This document shows positions 24,154 to 29,274 of a stretch of 29,274 nt of DNA, piece by piece. The stretch is from NCBI GenBank assembly GCA_023128035.1, contig JAGMES010000047.1:1-29274 (forward strand). The letters run 5' to 3'. Under the pieces are notes generated by a model, which saw nothing but the letters and a program-made list of their open reading frames with translations, searched no databases and was not told where the DNA came from. This DNA is from Halanaerobiales bacterium (GTDB taxonomy: Bacteria; Bacillota_F; Halanaerobiia; DY22613). Within the stretch, counting starts at the first letter, position 1. Every line of letters starts with the position of its first letter. Position numbers and translations under genes: made by a program.

Positions 24154-26067
24154 TTATTTACGTTGATTCTCAATTTTTTCAGCTAATTCATTAAGATATG
24201 TCCAGCGCTCCATCTTTTCTTCTAATTGCTGTTCTAGATTTTGCTGATTCTTAACCAACTCTTCCATAAGTTGATAATCACTTCCTGCAAAATTAATTTT
24301 TTCAGCAACTTCTTCTAATTCCAATTCTAAATTTTCAATAATTTCATCAATCTCTTCAAATTCCTTCTTTTCTTTAAATGTGAATTTTAAAGAACGATCT
24401 TTTTTCTTTTCTGTATTATAATTATTTTTATTACCACTCACTTTCACTTTATTCTCATCCAGTAAACTTTTTTCAGCAATTTTCTGTTGATAAAGCGAAT
24501 AATTTCCTGGATATTCTTTAATTTTTCCATTACCTTCAAAAGCAAATATTTTTTCTACAACTCGATCAAGAAAATAACGATCATGAGAAACCACTATAAC
24601 GGCTCCTGGAAACTGATCCAGATAGTCTTCTAAAATGGTCAATATCTGAATGTCCAGATCATTTGTTGGCTCATCAAATAGCAATATATTCGGAGCACCC
24701 ATTAGTATCCGGAGTAAAAATAACCTTCTTTTTTCACCACCAGAGAGAGTCGAAATATGAAACCACTGATGATCACGAGAGAATAAAAACCTCTCTAGCA
24801 TTTGAGCTGCACTGATTATTCCCCCATTAGAGGTAGGTAAATATTCTCCTGCCTCTCTAATATACTCTATTACTCTTAAATCTCCATCTATTCCCTCATT
24901 TTCTTGTGAAAAGTAACCAATTTTTACTGTCTGCCCGACATCAACACTTCCAGTGTCAACCTCAATTTTTCCTGCAATTATGTTAAGCAAAGTTGATTTC
25001 CCACTACCATTTGGTCCAATTATTCCAATTCGATCATCTCTAAGAAGAGTATAACTAAAATTATCAATCAAATTTATTTCAGAATAGCTTTTATTAACTT
25101 CATCTATTTCAATGACTTTTTTACCCAATCGGCTTGTAGCTACAGAAATTTCCATCTCATCTGATTGAAGATTTGGTCTATCATCTTTTAATTTTTCAAA
25201 ACGTTCAATTCGTGCTTTTTGCTTAGTTGAACGAGCCTTCGCACCTCTTCTAATCCAGGCTAATTCATTACGAAAAATATTTTGACGTTTCTTTTCAGCT
25301 ACTAGTTCTCTTTCTTCTCTCTCTACTTTTGCTTCAAGAAAAGTACTGTAATTTCCAGAGTAGGTAAACAATCTATTCTCATCTAACTCAAAAATTCGGT
25401 TAACTACCCGGTTTAAGAAATATCTATCATGGGTAACCATAATTAATGCACCTTTACGATTGTTTAGATATTCTTCCAACCAAACAACCGTTTCATTATC
25501 TATATGGTTTGTTGGTTCATCAAGAATTAGCACATCTGTAGGATTAATTAATGCACTTGCCAATGCTATTCTTTTCCTTTGTCCTCCCGAAAGATTTCCT
25601 ACTTTTGCTTGAAAATTAGAAATTCCTAATTTAGTCAAGATTGCTTTTGCTTCACTTTCAATCTGCCAGGCGTCCAATGCATCCATTTTTTGACTTAAAG
25701 TCATTAATTTCTTTTGAATACTCTGATCTTCGGGAGTTTGATTTAATTTATCTAAAGTATCTTCATAATCACGTAGTAATTGCATAACAGGTGAGTTGCC
25801 TTTAAAAATTTGTTGAAGTACTGTTACATCAGAATCAAAATCTGGTTCCTGAGGTAAATACCCAACCTCAACATCATTTCCAAGAGTAACTTTTCCCTGA
25901 TCAGCAGGCTCAACCCCTGCAATTATTTTTAAAAATGTTGTTTTCCCTGTTCCATTTACACCGATTAAGCCAATTTTCTCACCTTTGTCTAATCCGAATG
26001 ATATATTTTCGAATAATTTTTTTAGGCCATAGCTCTTGCTAATATTCTCTACAGATAATATGTTCAT
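24154..26067 (-). CDS. ABC-F family ATPase, Uup/YfmR type
   Basis: 637 residues with two ATP-binding domains and no membrane part, acting on the ribosome. Domain 1: Walker A GVNGTGKT at 36-43, signature LSGGQRKR and Walker B ILDEPTNHID. Domain 2: GPNGSGKS, LSGGEKRR and LLFDEPTNDLD. The linker between them has WIRRGAKARSTKQKARIERF, the Uup/YfmR pattern, and the last about 80 residues form a charged coiled coil as in Uup. Length equals the family norm. YfmR and Uup are linked to rescue of stalled ribosomes; a resistance role is possible but not shown. The ATG at 26067 follows GGAAGGTAAG. It is the first gene of a three-gene unit ending at 21617. Confidence 0.93.
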   Translation of the reverse strand: MNILSVENISKSYGLKKLFENISFGLDKGEKIGLIGVNGTGKTTFLKIIAGVEPADQGKVTLGNDVEVGYLPQEPDFDSDVTVLQQIFKGNSPVMQLLRDYEDTLDKLNQTPEDQSIQKKLMTLSQKMDALDAWQIESEAKAILTKLGISNFQAKVGNLSGGQRKRIALASALINPTDVLILDEPTNHIDNETVVWLEEYLNNRKGALIMVTHDRYFLNRVVNRIFELDENRLFTYSGNYSTFLEAKVEREERELVAEKKRQNIFRNELAWIRRGAKARSTKQKARIERFEKLKDDRPNLQSDEMEISVATSRLGKKVIEIDEVNKSYSEINLIDNFSYTLLRDDRIGIIGPNGSGKSTLLNIIAGKIEVDTGSVDVGQTVKIGYFSQENEGIDGDLRVIEYIREAGEYLPTSNGGIISAAQMLERFLFSRDHQWFHISTLSGGEKRRLFLLRILMGAPNILLFDEPTNDLDIQILTILEDYLDQFPGAVIVVSHDRYFLDRVVEKIFAFEGNGKIKEYPGNYSLYQQKIAEKSLLDENKVKVSGNKNNYNTEKKKDRSLKFTFKEKKEFEEIDEIIENLELELEEVAEKINFAGSDYQLMEELVKNQQNLEQQLEEKMERWTYLNELAEKIENQRK

Positions 26068-26319
26068 AATCTTACCTTCCTAACTTGTAATTTAGATTTA
26101 GTATGTGATTTATATTAAATATTCAACATATTCATGGTAGCTCCTCTTTTAATTTATATAATAGATTCCAGATGAGATAAATTATAAAGTAATTTTTGTG
26201 GGCTAATCATTTTATATTACTCCTTTTTGAATGTAACGTTTTTTTTAAATAACCATAATATGAAGTGCAGAGAATACTATATAAATTTTATGCCTCAAAG
26301 GAGGCAAGGAGGTTATTTT

Positions 26320-27492
26320 ATGAATGAAAATATACCTAACAATATAAATTCTATACCAACTAATAATAATTCAGATACTATAGCGAATTTTGATCCAAAT
26401 GTTAACAATGCTATCACAAATAGTGAGGCATTAGTTTTGGATGCAAAAACCTTATTGGCTTCTCCTAGTCATCGCAAAGAGATAGAATGTCAAAATAGCG
26501 GATTAATTGCTAAAATTCCAGTTATACTTGCTCAATCACAAGTGCAAATCAATATGGAAACATTAGTTAAATTAGAAGAACCTGCAATTGAAATAAAAGA
26601 TATTAAAAAAAGTTTAAATTTATCACAATACGAATTAATGCAAACTGATGATGGTAAAAATGATAAACTTTTTTTGAGTGGATATATTAAAAACTATATA
26701 GAATACACAACTGCAAAAACTACTGAAAGTGATACAGTAACTGGTGATATTAAATATACTTTAATCAACATTCCTTTTAGTTGTTTTACAAAAATTGATT
26801 TCGAAGTTGAACCAATGTTTTCCACCAATGAAGCTACTTCTACATCACAATATATTGATTTTGATGGAATGGAAAAAGATAGTTTCACACAAGGCTTTTT
26901 ATATTCTGAAAAATATAACGAAAAGATTTATTGTGAATTGTTAGAGACAAAATTTCATGTTATCAATATTTTGGAAGAGACAAATAATGACAATACGTTC
27001 TCAACTTTTGTAGAAAGAATGGTAGTTGATGTAACACTGAATATAATGCAAAATTTAAATGTTGCAATCTCTGCTAGTTCTTCGTCAAATGACAATAACT
27101 CAAATAATGATGATAATGACTCAAATAATAGCAATGATAAAAATGATGAGAATAAAAACAATAACAATAAAAATGAACAGAGTAACAACAAAAAAAGTAA
27201 TAATAACAAAGATAACAATAATAAGAATGATAAGAATGATAAGAATGATAAGAATGATAAAAAGCAACATGATAATAATAATCATCAGAACGATGACAAA
27301 AAACATCATAATGATAAAATTCAAAATGATGAAATGCAACTTGATGATGAAAATTGGTTTATTGAAGAAGAAAATAATACTGTAAAGCATCATCAGGAAT
27401 ATATTTACACGTCACCTAGAAAAATCCGTAGAAAAACAACAGGACAATATGTATATAGAAGTGGGAGAGAAGGATTTTACTATAAAAGATAA
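26320..27492 (+). CDS. Probable spore-surface protein with Asn/Asp/Lys-rich tail (CsxC-like?)
   Basis: 390 residues. The N-terminal 240 form a beta-rich domain with LIAKIPVILAQSQVQINMET, EEPAIEIKDIKKSLNLSQYE and KLFLSGYIKNYIEYTT, a pattern I associate with spore coat and exosporium proteins of Bacillus and Clostridium (SPOCS- or CsxC-like); the family name is tentative. Residues about 250-345 are low complexity, rich in Asn, Asp, Lys, Ser and His, with NDK tandem units. The last 35 are basic and Tyr-rich (KIRRKTTGQYVYRSGREGF), as in cross-linked coat proteins. The ATG at 26320 follows two tandem AGGAGG sites (about 26299-26313); frames extending upstream lack a ribosome site. No signal peptide is seen, consistent with mother-cell assembly. 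It is probably monocistronic with a terminator downstream. Confidence 0.8.
   Translation: MNENIPNNINSIPTNNNSDTIANFDPNVNNAITNSEALVLDAKTLLASPSHRKEIECQNSGLIAKIPVILAQSQVQINMETLVKLEEPAIEIKDIKKSLNLSQYELMQTDDGKNDKLFLSGYIKNYIEYTTAKTTESDTVTGDIKYTLINIPFSCFTKIDFEVEPMFSTNEATSTSQYIDFDGMEKDSFTQGFLYSEKYNEKIYCELLETKFHVINILEETNNDNTFSTFVERMVVDVTLNIMQNLNVAISASSSSNDNNSNNDDNDSNNSNDKNDENKNNNNKNEQSNNKKSNNNKDNNNKNDKNDKNDKNDKKQHDNNNHQNDDKKHHNDKIQNDEMQLDDENWFIEEENNTVKHHQEYIYTSPRKIRRKTTGQYVYRSGREGFYYKR
27223..27258 (+). repeat. Four 9-bp tandem repeats coding NDK
   Basis: Unit AAGAATGAT repeated four times without change inside the low-complexity tail of the spore-surface-like gene. Being a multiple of three, copy number can change without shifting the frame, so length variation between strains is expected. 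Confidence 0.85.
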
Positions 27493-27557
27493 GTATGAAA
27501 TAATTTCTCTTATACTGATTAAGAAAGAAATAACAAAATTATTAATATTATAAATTT

Positions 27558-27590
27558 AGACTATGAAGAATTTTTCCTCATAGTCTTTTT
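27558..27590 (+). terminator. Terminator after the spore-surface-like gene
   Basis: Stem AGACTATGA (27558-27566) with TCATAGTCT (27578-27586), further A/T pairs inside, then a run of T. It lies 65 bases past the stop codon and separates it from the transporter gene. Confidence 0.75.
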
Positions 27591-27718
27591 ATGTCTAAAT
27601 ACTTAAAATTCAGAACATTTTCGAATGATTTAGTATATATTATAATTATAAGTGCATTTTCTATTAACATATGTTTCTATTTAACAACATTTTCATAGAT
27701 GAAATAAGGAGGCCTCCA

Positions 27719-29251
27719 ATGATGGTAATTACTTTAATAATAGCTTTAGTGACTTACTTATGTATGGTCTTTTCTACTAAATTTCGAACACCTTTTGCAA
27801 CATTAGGTTCAGGAATATTATTGATTTATGGTACTCTTAGTAATACCTTTCCAGCAAGCAGAGCGTTTGAAAAATTCCCAACAGAAATCATTATATTAAT
27901 TGTAGTATTAGCTATATTTGCTAAAGTTTTTGAAAAAAATGGTATTTTTTTTTATATAGGAAACCAATTCACTAAATTGACCAAAGGTAATCGAATGTTG
28001 ATTATTACACTAATTCCAATTAGTATCTATGCAGGTTCCTTATTTATGAATAATTTGAGTATAATTTTACTATTCACTTTTATATCCTTAGAACTAGCAG
28101 TAAAATTCAATTTAAAAATCGTACCTTTACTTGTTTCAGTAATTATTGCGTCAAATATTGGAGGTGCAGCACTTCCTTGGGCAGATACCCCGGCAGTAGT
28201 ATTAACGATTTACACTGATTTTTCTTTGCTAGATTTTTTGTCAAAATTATTCTTACCCTGTTCAGTTTATATAGCATTTTTAACTGGGTACACTATACTC
28301 TGGTTCAAATTTTTAGATGATAGTCCGAACCATTTACCTTATAAAAAAATTAAAAATTTGCTTCAGGGAGAGATAAATTATCTGCAAAATAGTAAAATTA
28401 AACATTTTCCACAAAAAAAGCCAAAGCATCCGCGACATGATAAGATGAAACCTTTGCCACATGAAATTAAAAGAAATCCACAACATGGAAAGGTACAATA
28501 TCATTCTCAGAAAAATGTAAAACCGCCAAGATTAGGTAAGATAAAGCAGATATTTTCTGACGAATTGATACCTAACTTAAACCATTACTCACAATTGAAA
28601 TGGATAGAACATAAAATTCCAATATTACTATTTATTTTTCTAATTTTAAGTATTTGTATTGCACCCTTTATTCATGTATCAATAGCATTCGTTGGAATGT
28701 TTTATGGTGCTTTACTTCTGATTATAAATAAAATTAGTCCTCATGAGATTCTGATATCTTTACCAATTCTTGATCCACTTGTTTTTATATCATCATTATT
28801 TTTTATAGCTGGTGCTTTAGAATCCAGTGGAATGCTAACAATATTTGTAGATTACATATTGACTTTTTCTGGAAATGATCCTTTTTTGATCTTAATATGT
28901 ATTATGGTATCTGCATTTGTTATAGCCACTTTTCTTTCGGCAGGCCCTGCTGCGGTGACATTACTACCTATTTGCCTACAGCTATATCCACTAATACCAA
29001 ATAAATTAGTATATGCCGCATTCGCATTAGGAATTTTGGCAGGAAGCAGCATGTTACCTTGGTCAGCAACTGGAGGGCCGGTAATGCTAAGCGAAATTAA
29101 ACGTTTCTTAAACCAATATAAAGGACCACATAAATTTAAAGAACAAATCCAACAAATATTCATACTTAAAAAATATATAACTTTTTCAATCCCATTCTCA
29201 TTTATAATATTAATTTTAAATACCATATTTTTATTTTATTTAGTAAAATAA
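27719..29251 (+). CDS. SLC13/ArsB-like ion transporter
   Basis: 510 residues with about ten membrane helices in two halves, the plan of the ion transporter superfamily (SLC13, CitM, ArsB, NhaD). Each half has a re-entrant-type motif: LFMNNLSIILLF and ASNIGGAALPWADTPAVV in the first, FLSAGPAAVTLLP and GSSMLPWSATGGPVML in the second. Substrate is unknown: an anion, a dicarboxylate or Na+/H+ exchange are all possible. Between the halves (about residues 210-260) lies a cytoplasmic loop very rich in Lys, His and Pro (HFPQKKPKHPRHDKMK and so on), longer than usual. The start at 27719 follows AAGGAGG six bases upstream; the site is part of the palindrome GGAGGCCTCC (27708-27717). An upstream ATG at 27671 has no ribosome site. 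It is monocistronic as far as the window shows. Confidence 0.85.
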   Translation: MMVITLIIALVTYLCMVFSTKFRTPFATLGSGILLIYGTLSNTFPASRAFEKFPTEIIILIVVLAIFAKVFEKNGIFFYIGNQFTKLTKGNRMLIITLIPISIYAGSLFMNNLSIILLFTFISLELAVKFNLKIVPLLVSVIIASNIGGAALPWADTPAVVLTIYTDFSLLDFLSKLFLPCSVYIAFLTGYTILWFKFLDDSPNHLPYKKIKNLLQGEINYLQNSKIKHFPQKKPKHPRHDKMKPLPHEIKRNPQHGKVQYHSQKNVKPPRLGKIKQIFSDELIPNLNHYSQLKWIEHKIPILLFIFLILSICIAPFIHVSIAFVGMFYGALLLIINKISPHEILISLPILDPLVFISSLFFIAGALESSGMLTIFVDYILTFSGNDPFLILICIMVSAFVIATFLSAGPAAVTLLPICLQLYPLIPNKLVYAAFALGILAGSSMLPWSATGGPVMLSEIKRFLNQYKGPHKFKEQIQQIFILKKYITFSIPFSFIILILNTIFLFYLVK

Positions 29252-29274
29252 ATCGTAACTATTCAGTCGCTAAC

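Noticed and set aside
26955..27393. Minus-strand and alternate-frame hydrophobic or Ile/Met-rich open frames over the Asn/Asp/Lys-rich region
   Set aside because: They arise from the repetitive AAT/GAT/AAA codons of the real gene read in other frames; composition is an artefact.

Overview
The window is AT-rich DNA from a low-GC Firmicute. Strong AGGAGG-type ribosome binding sites, a membrane Na+-pumping decarboxylase operon and a probable spore-surface protein suggest an anaerobic, probably spore-forming lineage such as Clostridia or Halanaerobiales. This placement is inference; no rRNA or other taxonomic marker is present.

Region 1 (1-562) is a non-coding left flank. It holds a short direct repeat, a broken fragment of an oxaloacetate decarboxylase alpha gene (377-448) and a rho-independent terminator that ends the next region. 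Region 2 (563-12906) is the standout: a seven-gene minus-strand operon with one good promoter at 12878-12906. In transcription order it encodes a 135-aa small protein, a degenerate Nudix protein, a 1063-aa DUF6603-type protein, uncharacterised proteins of about 500, 299 and 1232 aa, and a Kelch-propeller protein. None has a signal peptide or membrane segment. This looks like an intracellular multi-protein assembly of unknown function. The operon lies between the oadA fragment on its left and the intact oadA on its right, in the same orientation.

Region 3 (13097-16450) is a Na+-translocating decarboxylase operon on the minus strand: gamma (oadG), biotin carrier, beta (oadB), alpha (oadA), with a strong terminator. 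Its leader RNA is highly structured, with an SD-proximal segment that could form an alternative pairing. The alpha subunit moves a carboxyl group to biotin; beta releases CO2 and exports Na+; gamma anchors the complex. Region 4 (16519-17851) is a plus-strand PLP aminotransferase with its own promoter and a convergent terminator.

Region 5 (17861-20883, minus) holds a GNAT acetyltransferase, a class I isoprenoid-synthase-like protein and a YbdG-type mechanosensitive channel; the last two overlap at TAATG. A small plus-strand TMEM229/CmpB-like membrane protein follows (21142-21570). Region 6 (21617-26067, minus) is an operon of an Uup/YfmR-type ABC-F ATPase, an MscS-family channel gene that has lost its membrane domain, and an anchored protein with a helical-repeat C-terminus. 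Region 7 (26320-29251, plus) holds a probable spore-surface protein with an Asn/Asp/Lys-rich tail and a SLC13/ArsB-like ion transporter. No rRNA, tRNA, CRISPR array, transposase or integrase was seen.
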